Positions 1-10,185 of a stretch of DNA of 50,342 nucleotides are shown piece after piece. This DNA is from an uncultured Verrucomicrobiales bacterium. GTDB taxonomy: Bacteria > Verrucomicrobiota > Verrucomicrobiia > Verrucomicrobiales > Akkermansiaceae. The stretch's first letter is position 1, and each line of letters opens with the position of its first letter. A program made the translations under genes and the position numbers. The stretch covers positions 1-50,342 of the forward strand of contig CALGZA010000024.1 of the NCBI GenBank assembly GCA_937934595.1. The letters are read 5' to 3'. Under the pieces are notes generated by a model. It did not search any database, had not been told where the DNA came from, and saw nothing but the letters and a program-made list of their open reading frames with translations.

Positions 1-286
1 CCAGCTCAAAACCCTCTTCAGCCTCAATAATTTTTCCACTAGTCCCATGAATCAGAAGAATCTTGTCAGGCTCACCACCAACCTCGACTAAATAGTAATC
101 ACCAACAGGAGCAACTGATCGGACCACGGAATACTTAGGGAAATTCACTTCCCATAAAAAAGCATCATCATTGATTGAGTATAATCTAAAGGCTCTTCCA
201 TCATCTTCTATGATAATAATTTTATCAGAACCCTCAAAGCCGTGGACTTTACCAACATACCTGTTTTTTACATTTATATTTTCCAT
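1..286 (-). CDS. C-terminally truncated unknown protein (runs off left edge)
   Basis: An open minus-strand frame starts at ATG (284-286) and stays open for 95 codons to the window edge, so only the N-terminal part is present. The product begins MENINVKNRYVGKVHGFEG and has alternating short hydrophobic strands and turns (KIIIIEDDG, DYYLVEVGG, KILLIHGTSG). This looks like all-beta, propeller-like repeats, but I recognise no family. There is no signal peptide and no Shine-Dalgarno sequence; the upstream bases read AAACGTGTTGT. Codons end in G or T more often than in plus-strand genes, as in other minus-strand genes here. It is divergent from the esterase at 706. Confidence 0.6.
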   Translation of the reverse strand, partial: MENINVKNRYVGKVHGFEGSDKIIIIEDDGRAFRLYSINDDAFLWEVNFPKYSVVRSVAPVGDYYLVEVGGEPDKILLIHGTSGKIIEAEEGFEL

Positions 287-705
287 ACAACACGTTTCTA
301 ATAACTTTCACCACTATGTATCCTAGCACACATCACCGGCTTCATATCAAGTTTTATTAAACACAGCAAAAACAAAAACAGCAGATTTCCCCATAAAATT
401 CTACGCAGGAGGTGCAGGAATAGCTCTAGGATTAGCTTCACTACATTGGAGCTGCGTCATCATCGATGTCGTCCTGTACTTATTATCTGCGTTATCTCTC
501 GGAGATATCAGCATTAGTTAATAAAAATCAATCGCCCCATCTCTATTCTAACATAATTACGCACCTAAAATCATCAAATCAGACAATTTCAGTTTATTCT
601 CTGATAAGATTTATCTGCTTGACTTTACCCTAATTGAAAACATAAACATCACATTAATAATAAGTTATAATTAAAAATCAGTTTCACATACAATAGATCA
701 ATATA
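287..705. other. Intergenic region with a possible decayed ORF
   Basis: This divergent intergenic stretch carries no convincing gene. From about 327 to 519 the plus strand is open without any start codon and would encode a glycine-rich hydrophobic tail (KFYAGGAGIALGLASLHW...). This may be the remnant of a membrane protein or chance. The last 100 bases are very AT-rich and presumably hold the promoter of the esterase at 706, but I cannot identify a well-spaced -35/-10 pair. Confidence 0.3.
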
Positions 706-2187
706 ATGAAAATCAAAAATATAAAGAAAACATCCTGCCTCCTAACTAGCCTTGTACTCTCCACAAATATAATCACCAAAGCACAACAACTACCTGATCC
801 AGACGGCTTACCCGCCGACATGACTAAACCTGTCAAAGTCTTCATCATCATGGGCCAATCCAATACTCTAGAATTCGGCAATGTCGCCGGTATTACAACG
901 GATGGCACACTAGAACACGCCACCAAAACAGAAAACCTATACCCCTTCATGATCGACAATGCTGGAAACTGGACCACCAGACAAGACGTCCGGAACGTTT
1001 CAGCCATGGAAAGAAGGGGATCGATGAATGTATACAGAAATGACTGGCTTACAGTTAGCGGTAATAAAATCGGCATCGAAATTGGCATCGGCCACCAGCT
1101 CGGTAACGCCCTTAATGAACCCGTCATGATCCTCAAAAGTTCCATCGGTAATCGCGCACTCGGATGGGATCTTCTGCCTCCAGGTAGCAGGCAATACGAA
1201 TTCGATATCCCAGACTCATCAGGAAATAACACAACATACGTATTCCCAGGATACAAAGGAAGCCCTGAAAAGTGGGTCAAAGGCACAGAACCCGTCCCCA
1301 TAGGCTGGTATGCAGGCCTTCAATATGATGCCGATACCAGAAACGCAAAAACCATACTCAGTGAATTAGACAAATACTACCCAGGTGCTACCAACTATGA
1401 AGTCGCCGGATTCCTCTGGTGGCAGGGGGATAGAGACTCTCGTAGCCCCGCACACACAGCAATGTACGAAAAAAACCTAGTCCAACTCATCAAATCACTG
1501 AGAACTGATTTTAATGCACCTAACGCAGCATTCGTAACAGCTTCCCTTGGCCAATCTCTAGAAAATGACTCAACCTCTAATCATGGAAAAATTCTCCAAG
1601 CCATGAAATCCGCAGCAAGCGATAAATACCAACAAGAGCTCGGCGACAACATCGGCTTTGTTTACACAAACCCATTATCTAAAGGTGGAACATCAGGAGG
1701 ACACTACAACGGTAACGCTCAAACATACATGAATGTCGGGTTAGCCATGGGTAAAGAAATGATAAAACAGCTCGAAGGTGACACTGCAGACCCCAATAGC
1801 GCCATTGAAATATGGCGTAAAGAAACATTCACACCCAACGAAGCTGCCATCTCTGGAAACGCTGCTGATCCTGATAAAGACGGAATTAAAAATATTATCG
1901 AATACGCTATTGGAACAGACCCTAAAGTCAAAAATACAACCGATGCAATCCAATTAGAAAAAACAGGAAATACCATTACCCTGACTTATAACAAAAACAA
2001 TAATGCTACAGACATAGACCTAAGCGTTGAATACTCATTCGGCCTAGAAAGCTCAAGTTGGAATCTACTAAGCACTAACCCTGTAATCACTCCAACCCCT
2101 GGAAATGTCGATCAAATGAAAGCCACTATCACCGTCCCAAGTTCTGAGAAAACACGCTTCTACAGACTAAAGGCTTCTATGAAATAA
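706..2187 (+). CDS. Secreted SASA-family carbohydrate esterase with Ca-binding repeat
   Basis: This 493-residue protein has an N-terminal signal peptide (about 1-26). A SASA/DUF303 esterase domain follows, with the nucleophile motif MGQSNT (Ser52), a conserved block WWQGDRDS near 238-245 and a candidate catalytic His333 in GGHYNGNA. The family removes acetyl groups from sialic acid or other glycans; the substrate here is unknown. From about 385 the sequence changes to a DPDKDGIKNIIEYAIGTDP segment, a thrombospondin-type-3-like calcium loop, then a beta-rich tail ending in FYRLKA. The lyase at 43745 has the same kind of tail. That C-terminal layout is common in secreted verrucomicrobial enzymes. 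It is a single gene with no Shine-Dalgarno sequence, convergent with the sulfatase. The usual Met after GQSN is Thr here. Confidence 0.8.
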   Translation: MKIKNIKKTSCLLTSLVLSTNIITKAQQLPDPDGLPADMTKPVKVFIIMGQSNTLEFGNVAGITTDGTLEHATKTENLYPFMIDNAGNWTTRQDVRNVSAMERRGSMNVYRNDWLTVSGNKIGIEIGIGHQLGNALNEPVMILKSSIGNRALGWDLLPPGSRQYEFDIPDSSGNNTTYVFPGYKGSPEKWVKGTEPVPIGWYAGLQYDADTRNAKTILSELDKYYPGATNYEVAGFLWWQGDRDSRSPAHTAMYEKNLVQLIKSLRTDFNAPNAAFVTASLGQSLENDSTSNHGKILQAMKSAASDKYQQELGDNIGFVYTNPLSKGGTSGGHYNGNAQTYMNVGLAMGKEMIKQLEGDTADPNSAIEIWRKETFTPNEAAISGNAADPDKDGIKNIIEYAIGTDPKVKNTTDAIQLEKTGNTITLTYNKNNNATDIDLSVEYSFGLESSSWNLLSTNPVITPTPGNVDQMKATITVPSSEKTRFYRLKASMK

Positions 2188-2294
2188 AATAGTCCGTTCC
2201 AAAATCAAAAAACAAACCCAAACTTGAATTCAACCTCCCTACTTCCAACATCACTGCCAGATCGCCCAAATCAGTAAGACTCCCCCACCTAAAA

Positions 2295-3749
2295 TCAACG
2301 CCCCAAAGCCGGCACAGCCATCCCATACTGCTTCCAAAACATCAAATGAAAAGCATTATGCCCCTCTAACTTCTCCCCCTCATTCACCATCAAAGGCAGC
2401 GCCCTCTCCCACCAAGCATGATAATGATCCATCATCCTTCGCACCACATCAGGATGATCCCCAGCCACATCCCTCTTTTGTAAAGGATCTCTCCTAACAT
2501 CATAAAGCCTATCACCCACCAGTCGCCAGCGCTCACTCCGTAAAGCAAACCCCTTATCCCTAGTAGGCTCTCTCATATAACCCCACCGGCCACCATGAAA
2601 CACACTCAAACGGTCCGGCCACACCTCAGAAGAAGCAGTCGGATCTTCTAACAAACCCACAAAACTCCGCCCCGCTAACTTATCTTCCTCCTTTATCGCA
2701 GCACCAGTAATCGCAGCCAAAGTAGGTAATAAATCATAATGCCTAACCAGCCTATCACATCGCTCCCCACCATTTATCCTACCCGGCCACCGTATGAAAA
2801 ACGGAACCCTAGTACCACCCTCATCCAAGCTCCCCTTCTTCCCCCTCATACCACCATTCCATGCATTCCCAGCCACATTCGGACCATTATCAGACATAAA
2901 TATAAAAATCGTATCCCGCCCTATACCCCACTCATCCAGCTGAGCCAATAGCCCCCCAACGCGTTCATCAATATTACAAATCATCCCATAAAAACCCTGC
3001 TGCTTATAACTATAACCAGCCTTCTCAAATGGAACCTTATAACGCGAGCTACAAATAAACGGCCCATGAGGAGCATTAGTCGCTAAATAAGTAAAAAAAG
3101 GCTTACCTCTATCCTTCACCTCCTTCATCCAGCCTATGGCCCTATCAAAAAAAACATCCGTACAAAAACCCTTCGTCTTCACAAACCTATTATTATGAAG
3201 AACAAACGGATCAAAATACTTATTCCACGGCGCATCACCACTCGAACCCGGAAAACTATGCCCTATACCACCAGCACCATGCATAAAAACCTCATCAAAT
3301 CCTCGCCTATCAGGCCTATACTCAGAACCATCACCCAAATGCCACTTACCAAACATCCCAGTACTATAACCATTATCTCTCAGCATCTCAGCCATAGTAG
3401 GAACCCCTAAAGCCATCCGCTCACGCTCAAAAATCGTATGAGTCACACCCACATAAAAGGGATCTCTACCAGACATAAGCGCAGCCCGAGTCGGCGCACA
3501 AGTCGGACTTGCATGAAACGCATCAAAACTCAGACTCTCACCCCTCAACTTATCCAGATTCGGCGTCTTCAACACAGGATGCCCATGACTACTCATATCC
3601 GCATAACCCTGATCATCAGTCACCAACAAAATAATATGAGGCTTACCACCACCCAACAATGACTCCCGCCCCATACACCAAGAACCACCCATCACCAGTG
3701 CCGCCATACTCACCACCACCATTACCAACCCTTTATAACCAATCTTCAC
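2295..3749 (-). CDS. Secreted sulfatase (arylsulfatase type)
   Basis: This 484-residue type I sulfatase hydrolyses sulfate esters, probably on a polysaccharide outside the cytoplasm. Metal-binding aspartates lie in VTDDQGYADM (Asp45, Asp46). The formylglycine signature is CAPTRAALMSGR, with Cys84 as the residue to be modified, and FGKWHLGDG follows near 133. An FMSDNGPN block supplies the second metal site. A hydrophobic N-terminus (about 7-24) fits a signal peptide. The frame starts at GTG (3747-3749); an internal ATG seven codons in would also leave a signal peptide. Upstream bases GGGGAGGG abut the GTG without the usual spacer, so I do not read them as a ribosome site. No sulfatase-maturating enzyme is visible in the window. 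Confidence 0.9.
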   Translation of the reverse strand: MKIGYKGLVMVVVSMAALVMGGSWCMGRESLLGGGKPHIILLVTDDQGYADMSSHGHPVLKTPNLDKLRGESLSFDAFHASPTCAPTRAALMSGRDPFYVGVTHTIFERERMALGVPTMAEMLRDNGYSTGMFGKWHLGDGSEYRPDRRGFDEVFMHGAGGIGHSFPGSSGDAPWNKYFDPFVLHNNRFVKTKGFCTDVFFDRAIGWMKEVKDRGKPFFTYLATNAPHGPFICSSRYKVPFEKAGYSYKQQGFYGMICNIDERVGGLLAQLDEWGIGRDTIFIFMSDNGPNVAGNAWNGGMRGKKGSLDEGGTRVPFFIRWPGRINGGERCDRLVRHYDLLPTLAAITGAAIKEEDKLAGRSFVGLLEDPTASSEVWPDRLSVFHGGRWGYMREPTRDKGFALRSERWRLVGDRLYDVRRDPLQKRDVAGDHPDVVRRMMDHYHAWWERALPLMVNEGEKLEGHNAFHLMFWKQYGMAVPALGR

Positions 3750-3938
3750 CCCTCCCCTATAACCCTAAAACACACCCATGACAAAACATTGATATCAAAA
3801 AAACCATCAAACAGTAAACAACATCATACCAAAAATCAAAAAACAAGACACACTTCAACCTTGGCAAAACCCACACACTAAAGTTAAATGCCATAACGTA
3901 ATCACACACAAAATCTCAACCACCAATTTCCCGCCGTC

Positions 3939-6900
3939 ATGACACCCTATCACCCAGCATTCACTCCAGACTCATCAGGCTCACTCCACTCACTCACCAA
4001 CGAAAAAGACAACTGCGGCATGGGAGCCATCGCCAACATCAACGGAACACCATCATACGACATCCTCAGCAAAGCCATCGAATCCGTCTGTAACATGACC
4101 CACCGTGGCGGAGTAGACGCAGACATGAAAACAGGTGACGGATCAGGCATCCTCTCTCAAATCCCCCGCAAACTCTTCAAACAAGAAGCAGAAAAACTCG
4201 GCGCCACAGTCACAGACCCCTCAAACCTAGCTGTCGGCGTATTCTTCCTGCCTAACAATAACCCATCCGCCTCAGATAACATCATCAACCTCACTGAAAA
4301 AACATTCAAAAACCGTAACATAGAAATCATCGGATGGAGAGACGTCCCAGTAGCACACAACGAACTCGGACTCGTAGCCCAGAAATCATGCCCTAATATC
4401 AAACACCTCATCATAACAAAACCAGAAAACTGGTCAGAACTCCAATTCGAAAGACAACTCTACCTCTGCCGTAGAACCATCGAACACGCCACATCAGACA
4501 TAGAAAACTTCTACATCCCATCACTCTCCAGTCGCCTCATCAGCTACAAAGGGCTTGCCATGCCAGCCACCCTAAAAGCATTCTACCTAGACATGCAAAA
4601 CCCAGACTTCGAGACCGCCATCGTCGTCTACCACCAACGCTTCTCAACCAACACATTCCCAGCATGGCCACTCGGCCAGCCATTCAGAATGCTCGCTCAC
4701 AATGGCGAAATCAACACAGTCAGAGGTAACCGTAACTGGATGGCATCACGTGAAGAATTCTTCGCCTCAGACGTCTGGGGAGATGACATCGACCTCGTCA
4801 AAAACCTCCTCAGCGACAACGAATCAGACTCAGCATCACTAGACCACTGCCTAGAACTACTCACCCTCTCAGGACGTGAAATAGAACACTCCATGTGCAT
4901 GCTCGTCCCACCAGCATTCCGCCATGACACAGAAATCTCAGAAGACCTCCGCTCATTCTACGCATACCACCGCTCATTCTCAGAACCATGGGACGGCCCA
5001 GCTGGCCTCGTATTCACAGACGGAACCAAAATCTGCGCAGGACTTGACCGTAACGGCCTGCGCCCATCACGCTTCGCACTATCAGATGACGGACTCCTAT
5101 ACATCGGCTCAGAAATAGGATGCATCGAATGCAATGAAGGTAACATCATCAAAAAAGGTCGCCTCGGCCCAGGACAAACAATCGTCGCTAACACCGCAAC
5201 AGGCAAACTAGAATCCAACAGCGAAGTCAAAGAACGCCTCGCCAAAAAAGCTCCATACGGTCGCTGGGTAGACGAAAACCGCGTCGTCCTAAGAGACTAC
5301 GTATCACCAGAACCCATCACTCCAACAGTAGACATTGACCCCATAACTCTCTCGCGCCAACAAATAGCTAACGCTGTCTCATCAGAAGAACTAGACATGG
5401 TCTTCCCACCCATGATCAAAGGCGCCCAAGAAGCAGTATACTCCATGGGTGACGACATCCCACTAGCCGTCCTCTCCAGCTACCCAAGACTCCTCTTCAC
5501 CTACTTTAAGCAACTATTCGCCCAAGTCACCAACCCACCCATAGACCCCATAAGAGAATGGGCAGTCATGACCCTCTCAGCCGGACTAGGTGCCGAAAAT
5601 AACCTCCTCAGCGAAACCCCAGAACACGCTCGCGTCCTCGCACTAGAATCAGCCATCCTCCTAGAACACGAAATAGACCGTATCAAACAAATGGACGAAT
5701 ACGGATTCAAAAGCAGCACCATAGACACCACATGGCCACTCACTGACGGTGCCGCAGGTCTAGAAAACGCCATCAAAAACGTCTGCTCAATCGTCGAAAA
5801 AGCTGTCGATGAAGACACAGACATCCTCATCCTCTCAGACCGCGCAGCTAACATAGACAGAGTAGCCATCCCATCACTCCTCATCACAGGAGCCGTTCAC
5901 CACCACCTAAACCGTGTCAAAAAACGCCTCCGCGCATCACTCATCGTAGAAACCGCAGAAGCTCGTGACACTCACCAAATCGCCTGCCTATTCGGATTCG
6001 GAGCCACCGCCGTCTGCCCATACCTCGGCTACGCTACCGTACGCCAAGTCGTCGCAGCAGACACAAAAGCTAAACTAGGCGAAGCCATGAGCCCAGAAAA
6101 AGCCATGACAAACTACCGCAAAGCCCTCGAAAAAGGCCTGCTTAAAATCATGTCCAAAATGGGAATCTCAGTCCTAAACTCATACCAAGGAGCCCAAATC
6201 TTCGAAGCAGTCGGAATCGGAAAAGAAGTCATGGAACTATGCTTCACAGCATGCCAATCTCGCATCGCAGGCATCGGATTCACTGACATCGCAGACGAAT
6301 CCATCATCCGCCACAAAGCAGCATACGCAGACATCATCGAAAAAGGCATCCCCACCACACAACCACTCAAACTAGACGACCCAGGATACTTCAGATACAG
6401 AAAATCAGGTGAACGCCACGCACTCACCACAGACGTCATCAAAAACTTCCACACATTCGTCAAAGACAACAAAAGAGAAGACTATGACGCATACGTAAAA
6501 GCATCCATAGAAACCCACCCAGTCACCATCAAAGACCTATTCGAATTCGTACCACTCGCATCAGGCCCCGTCCCCCTCACAGAAGTAGAACCCATAGAAA
6601 ACATACGCCGCCGTTTCACCACCGCAGCCATGTCAATGGGAGCACTCTCCCCAGAAGCACACGAAACTCTCGCCATCGCCATGAACCGCATCGGCGCAAA
6701 GTCAGACTCAGGTGAAGGCGGTGAAGACCCTAACAGATTCCTACCATACCCAAACGGTGACCTAGCACGCTCAAGCATAAAACAAGTCGCCTCCGGCCGC
6801 TTCGGAGTCTCAGCACACTACCTAGTCAACGCTGACGAACTAGAAATCAAAATGGCTCAAGGCGCCAAACCCGGAGAAGGAGGACAGCTCCCAGGCCACA

Positions 6901-8567
6901 AAGTAAATGGCATCATCGCCAGACTCCGAAACACCCAGCCAGGTGTCCAACTCATCTCCCCCCCTCCCCACCATGACATCTACTCCATAGAAGACCTAGC
7001 GCAGCTCATCCACGACCTAAAAGAAATCAACCCCACAGCCAAAGTCACCGTCAAACTCGTATCAGAAGCAGGAGTAGGAACCGTCGCAGCAGGAGTCGCA
7101 AAAGCATCCGCAGACAACATCCTCATCTCAGGCCACGATGGCGGCACAGCAGCATCACCACTATCATCCACAAAACACTGTGGACTACCATGGGAACTAG
7201 GTCTCGCAGAAGCCCAGCAAACACTCCTCCTAAACAACCTCAGATCCCAAGTCACACTCCGCACAGACGGAGGAATGAAAAACGGTAAAGACATCGTCAC
7301 AGCAGCCATACTCGGTGCAGAACAATTCAACTTCGGAACCATCGCCATGATCGCCATGGGTTGCGTCTACGTCCGTAAATGTCACCTCAACAACTGCCCA
7401 GTAGGAGTTGCCACAACAGACCCAAAATGGAGAGCCAAATTCAAAGGAACACCAGAACAAGTCGTCAACTTCTTCAACGCAGTCTCACAAGAAACACGTG
7501 AAATAATGGCTAGCCTCGGCGTCAAAAAACTAGATGACCTCATCGGACACCCAGAACTACTCAAACAACGCCACGTAAATGATCACCCAAAGGCTAACAC
7601 CCTAAACCTAGATCCCATCCTTAAAAACGTCATCCCAGAAACAGCCAAAGCACTCAACATCCCAGAATCAAAAATCTCAAGAATCTGCACCGAAGATCGA
7701 AACGACGGTAACCATATCCCTGAGCTAGATATCCAAATACTAGAAGACATCAAACAAAAACAAGGAATCAAAGAATTCAGCGAACTCGCTGACAGAGCTC
7801 CCATCTCACTAAATTACAAAGTCATTAACACCAACCGTAACCTCGGAACACGCCTCTCCGGACGCGTCGCAGAACACTTCGGAAAAGACGGACTCCCCTG
7901 CGGATCCATCATACTCAACCTCACAGGATCAGCCGGTCAATCATGCGGCACCTTCCTAACCTCAGGCATCCAACTCAACATAACCGGTGAAGGAAATGAC
8001 TACGTCGGAAAAGGAATGTCAGGTGGCCGTATCACAGTCAAACCACACCCAAACCACCAGTTCGATCCAGCAAAAAACTCCATCGTAGGTAACACATGCC
8101 TCTACGGAGCTACAGCAGGAAGACTATTCATCAACGGCAGAGCAGGTGAACGCTTCGGCGTCAGAAACTCCGGTGCTCACGCCGTCGTCGAAGGCTGCGG
8201 CGACCACGGATGCGAATACATGACCAATGGACTCATCGTCATCATAGGCACCACAGGTAAAAACTTCGGCGCAGGAATGTCAGGAGGCTCAGCCTACGTC
8301 TATGACGAAGACGGCATCTTCCAATCACGCATCAACACAGAAATGGTAGCAGCTCTCCCAGTCCAGCGTGAATCAGATAAAAAAGAAGCCAAGGCCCTCA
8401 TCGAAGACCACGCCAAATTAACACAATCACCAAGAGCCATCGCACTTCTACAAAACTGGGAAAAAACCTGTAAAAAACTCATCCGCGTCATCCCTAAAAC
8501 TAAAGCAGCACTTGAAGCCGCTGAAGAACAACACGAGGCCGCATCAACTCCAAAAGCAAAAACATAA
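3939..8567 (+). CDS. gltB: Glutamate synthase large subunit
   Basis: This 1542-residue protein makes two glutamates from glutamine and 2-oxoglutarate, the second step of ammonium assimilation. The N-terminal glutamine amidotransferase domain (about 26-430) would be exposed by removing a 25-residue propeptide, leaving Cys26 of NCGMGAIAN as nucleophile. The central domain, FMN-binding synthase domain and C-terminal GXGXG beta-helix (GGRITVKPHPN, YGATAGRLFINGRAGERFG, GAGMSGGSAYVYDEDG) are all present. The 3Fe-4S cysteines are in CVYVRKCHLNNCPVG. Length is normal for the family with a short charged C-terminal extension. Nothing resembling the small subunit gltD is adjacent. Codons end almost always in C or A. 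No Shine-Dalgarno sequence precedes the ATG. A strong hairpin terminator follows. Confidence 0.97.
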   Translation: MTPYHPAFTPDSSGSLHSLTNEKDNCGMGAIANINGTPSYDILSKAIESVCNMTHRGGVDADMKTGDGSGILSQIPRKLFKQEAEKLGATVTDPSNLAVGVFFLPNNNPSASDNIINLTEKTFKNRNIEIIGWRDVPVAHNELGLVAQKSCPNIKHLIITKPENWSELQFERQLYLCRRTIEHATSDIENFYIPSLSSRLISYKGLAMPATLKAFYLDMQNPDFETAIVVYHQRFSTNTFPAWPLGQPFRMLAHNGEINTVRGNRNWMASREEFFASDVWGDDIDLVKNLLSDNESDSASLDHCLELLTLSGREIEHSMCMLVPPAFRHDTEISEDLRSFYAYHRSFSEPWDGPAGLVFTDGTKICAGLDRNGLRPSRFALSDDGLLYIGSEIGCIECNEGNIIKKGRLGPGQTIVANTATGKLESNSEVKERLAKKAPYGRWVDENRVVLRDYVSPEPITPTVDIDPITLSRQQIANAVSSEELDMVFPPMIKGAQEAVYSMGDDIPLAVLSSYPRLLFTYFKQLFAQVTNPPIDPIREWAVMTLSAGLGAENNLLSETPEHARVLALESAILLEHEIDRIKQMDEYGFKSSTIDTTWPLTDGAAGLENAIKNVCSIVEKAVDEDTDILILSDRAANIDRVAIPSLLITGAVHHHLNRVKKRLRASLIVETAEARDTHQIACLFGFGATAVCPYLGYATVRQVVAADTKAKLGEAMSPEKAMTNYRKALEKGLLKIMSKMGISVLNSYQGAQIFEAVGIGKEVMELCFTACQSRIAGIGFTDIADESIIRHKAAYADIIEKGIPTTQPLKLDDPGYFRYRKSGERHALTTDVIKNFHTFVKDNKREDYDAYVKASIETHPVTIKDLFEFVPLASGPVPLTEVEPIENIRRRFTTAAMSMGALSPEAHETLAIAMNRIGAKSDSGEGGEDPNRFLPYPNGDLARSSIKQVASGRFGVSAHYLVNADELEIKMAQGAKPGEGGQLPGHKVNGIIARLRNTQPGVQLISPPPHHDIYSIEDLAQLIHDLKEINPTAKVTVKLVSEAGVGTVAAGVAKASADNILISGHDGGTAASPLSSTKHCGLPWELGLAEAQQTLLLNNLRSQVTLRTDGGMKNGKDIVTAAILGAEQFNFGTIAMIAMGCVYVRKCHLNNCPVGVATTDPKWRAKFKGTPEQVVNFFNAVSQETREIMASLGVKKLDDLIGHPELLKQRHVNDHPKANTLNLDPILKNVIPETAKALNIPESKISRICTEDRNDGNHIPELDIQILEDIKQKQGIKEFSELADRAPISLNYKVINTNRNLGTRLSGRVAEHFGKDGLPCGSIILNLTGSAGQSCGTFLTSGIQLNITGEGNDYVGKGMSGGRITVKPHPNHQFDPAKNSIVGNTCLYGATAGRLFINGRAGERFGVRNSGAHAVVEGCGDHGCEYMTNGLIVIIGTTGKNFGAGMSGGSAYVYDEDGIFQSRINTEMVAALPVQRESDKKEAKALIEDHAKLTQSPRAIALLQNWEKTCKKLIRVIPKTKAALEAAEEQHEAASTPKAKT

Positions 8568-8596
8568 ACACAGAACCCAAAATCTAACAAAACCAC

Positions 8597-8632
8597 AAAA
8601 GCCCGCTAGAATAAATCTCTAGCGGGCTTTTT
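8597..8632 (+). terminator. Intrinsic terminator of gltB
   Basis: A perfect 10-bp stem pairs GCCCGCTAGA (8601-8610) with TCTAGCGGGC (8618-8627) around a 7-base loop. It is followed by a T run and preceded by an A run. It lies 30 bases after the gltB stop. Because of the A run it could work in both directions. Confidence 0.9.
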
Positions 8633-8640
8633 ACAACAAG

Positions 8641-8724
8641 TAGCAAAATAAATCAGCTCTGCTGCTGCTTCCAAATATATTGAAACGACTACCAACCCAG
8701 TATAACTGTGAAAATGGTATTACT
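8641..8724. repeat. Partial copy (C) of a dispersed non-coding repeat
   Basis: This stretch matches the 3' third of the two longer repeats flanking rpsA (45105-45330 and 47408-47614). Shared blocks include AATCAGCTCTGCTGCTG, TCCAAATATATTGAAA and ATAACTGTGAAAATGG, in the same orientation. It begins just after the gltB terminator. The 5' two thirds of the element are missing. Confidence 0.75.
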
Positions 8725-8848
8725 TCCATTTGTATAATCTGTCTTAACAATTCATAGCATACACCCATAAACTACAGCGACTCATATTCTTGACCTCTGC
8801 CACCACTATGCTAAAAACAATCCTACCTAATAATTTTTAAATTCGTTC

Positions 8849-10114
8849 ATGCCTACACCTACTCCAAACATACCAGCCAATAGTTACCTCAAATACGAGC
8901 AAGAAGGAGATCAATCTATCATCACCGGTAACTCGCCTGTCCCAGGTGATCATCCTGAAGGCTTACTTAAATTTCTCCGAAAAATAGAAGAATTATCTCA
9001 TTCAAATTGGCTAGTTCACCCACTAGGTAAGATGATCATTACCATCCTCATACTTAACACCATAATAATAACTCTAATAATCACTAGTAAATTTTTATGG
9101 ATTTTATGCGCCCCCTTTCTAATGGTATACGTACTGTTTTTCTTCCTATTAAAATCTATGAGCAAATTCCGTAATCAAGGAGCCGCTGCTATAATAAATT
9201 CTAACAAGAATCAGTCCGCATCATGGGAACTTACTGTATCGAGTAGCCAAATCAGATACCACTACGGAGAATACTCTCAAAAAGCAGATGAAACTGTCAT
9301 CAACTCTAAAGACATCAAAAACTTCAACATCTCTCCTGAAGGATTTCTCTCAGTTGAATTAATATCTAGCCAATCAGTAAACACTCAATCAGCTAACATC
9401 ACAGGCATCCTTAGCCCACAAGATCAAGAATGGCTATTAGAACATTGCTCCCATCATATAAAGAAACAACCAACTGAAGAGCAATCCTACAGCCAATCCA
9501 TCAAAGTCAAAGAAGCAGGTCCTACCCCTAAAGACCTAAAAATCATCGAAGACACCCCAAGCTCATTAATCCTTACAAGCTCAACAACAGTACGATCCCG
9601 CATCTTTAGCACAGTTGCCACAGTAATTGTGGCTTTCGTCATATACTACTATTTTAAAGACTATTTCATCTCATTATTCTTCAGAGAAGCACAAAGTGTC
9701 ACAGAATTCTTAGATAAATCCCCGCTTTACTGGAAATTAATTACAGCAGTCTCTCTCATTATCATTCCTTGCTCCATAATATACAGTATCACATGGAAAA
9801 TCTTTGGCAAAAACTGCGTTCAAGCTAATGGCCAAGGCATAAAAATATCCAGAAAAGCTCTCGGATTAGGCACTACTCATAATATACCTAGAACCCAAAT
9901 AAAATCTCTAAAACAAATTACCTGGACAGTAAGCTCAGGAGGTAGCAATAGCAAAGTAAGAATCAAACACTGGAACCTCGAAATAGAAGGCAATAGAACA
10001 ATCAACATACTAGATAAGTCAAAAAAACACTCATTCGAAACCGTAGATTGGCTCGGCAGACGCCTATCAAACATCCTATCCATACCCTACACCAAAGCAT
10101 ACGAAGACGAATAA
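8849..10114 (+). CDS. Unknown membrane protein with two transmembrane hairpins
   Basis: This 421-residue protein is of no family I recognise. Two hydrophobic helices lie near residues 62-105 (a continuous block such as IITILILNTIIITLIIT). A further pair lies near 250-315. The region between them (about 110-240) is soluble and beta-rich. The tail after 320 resembles a bacterial PH-like fold (IKISRKALGLGTTHNIPRTQ), which suggests duplicated membrane hairpin plus PH-like modules, but that is inference. It stands alone between the gltB terminator and the convergent pseudouridine synthase. No signal peptide or Shine-Dalgarno sequence is evident. Codon choice (C/A-ending, but with more T than gltB) fits a resident gene. 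Confidence 0.75.
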   Translation: MPTPTPNIPANSYLKYEQEGDQSIITGNSPVPGDHPEGLLKFLRKIEELSHSNWLVHPLGKMIITILILNTIIITLIITSKFLWILCAPFLMVYVLFFFLLKSMSKFRNQGAAAIINSNKNQSASWELTVSSSQIRYHYGEYSQKADETVINSKDIKNFNISPEGFLSVELISSQSVNTQSANITGILSPQDQEWLLEHCSHHIKKQPTEEQSYSQSIKVKEAGPTPKDLKIIEDTPSSLILTSSTTVRSRIFSTVATVIVAFVIYYYFKDYFISLFFREAQSVTEFLDKSPLYWKLITAVSLIIIPCSIIYSITWKIFGKNCVQANGQGIKISRKALGLGTTHNIPRTQIKSLKQITWTVSSGGSNSKVRIKHWNLEIEGNRTINILDKSKKHSFETVDWLGRRLSNILSIPYTKAYEDE

Positions 10115-10185
10115 ACCCAAACAACAGATAAATCACCATCACATAATTAACCTCCCAATCCCACCATACATATTGAATCCGCCGA

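Noticed and set aside
619-671. TTGACT and TATAAT upstream of the esterase as a promoter
   Set aside because: They are 41 bases apart, too far for a sigma-70 promoter.
684-1301. A 205-residue minus-strand ORF opposite the esterase gene
   Set aside because: It is the antisense of a well-supported SASA gene, with no protein-family features of its own.
7382-7564. Several minus-strand ORFs inside gltB
   Set aside because: They are shadows of a fully supported 1542-residue gene; the low plus-strand T content makes minus-strand stops rare.
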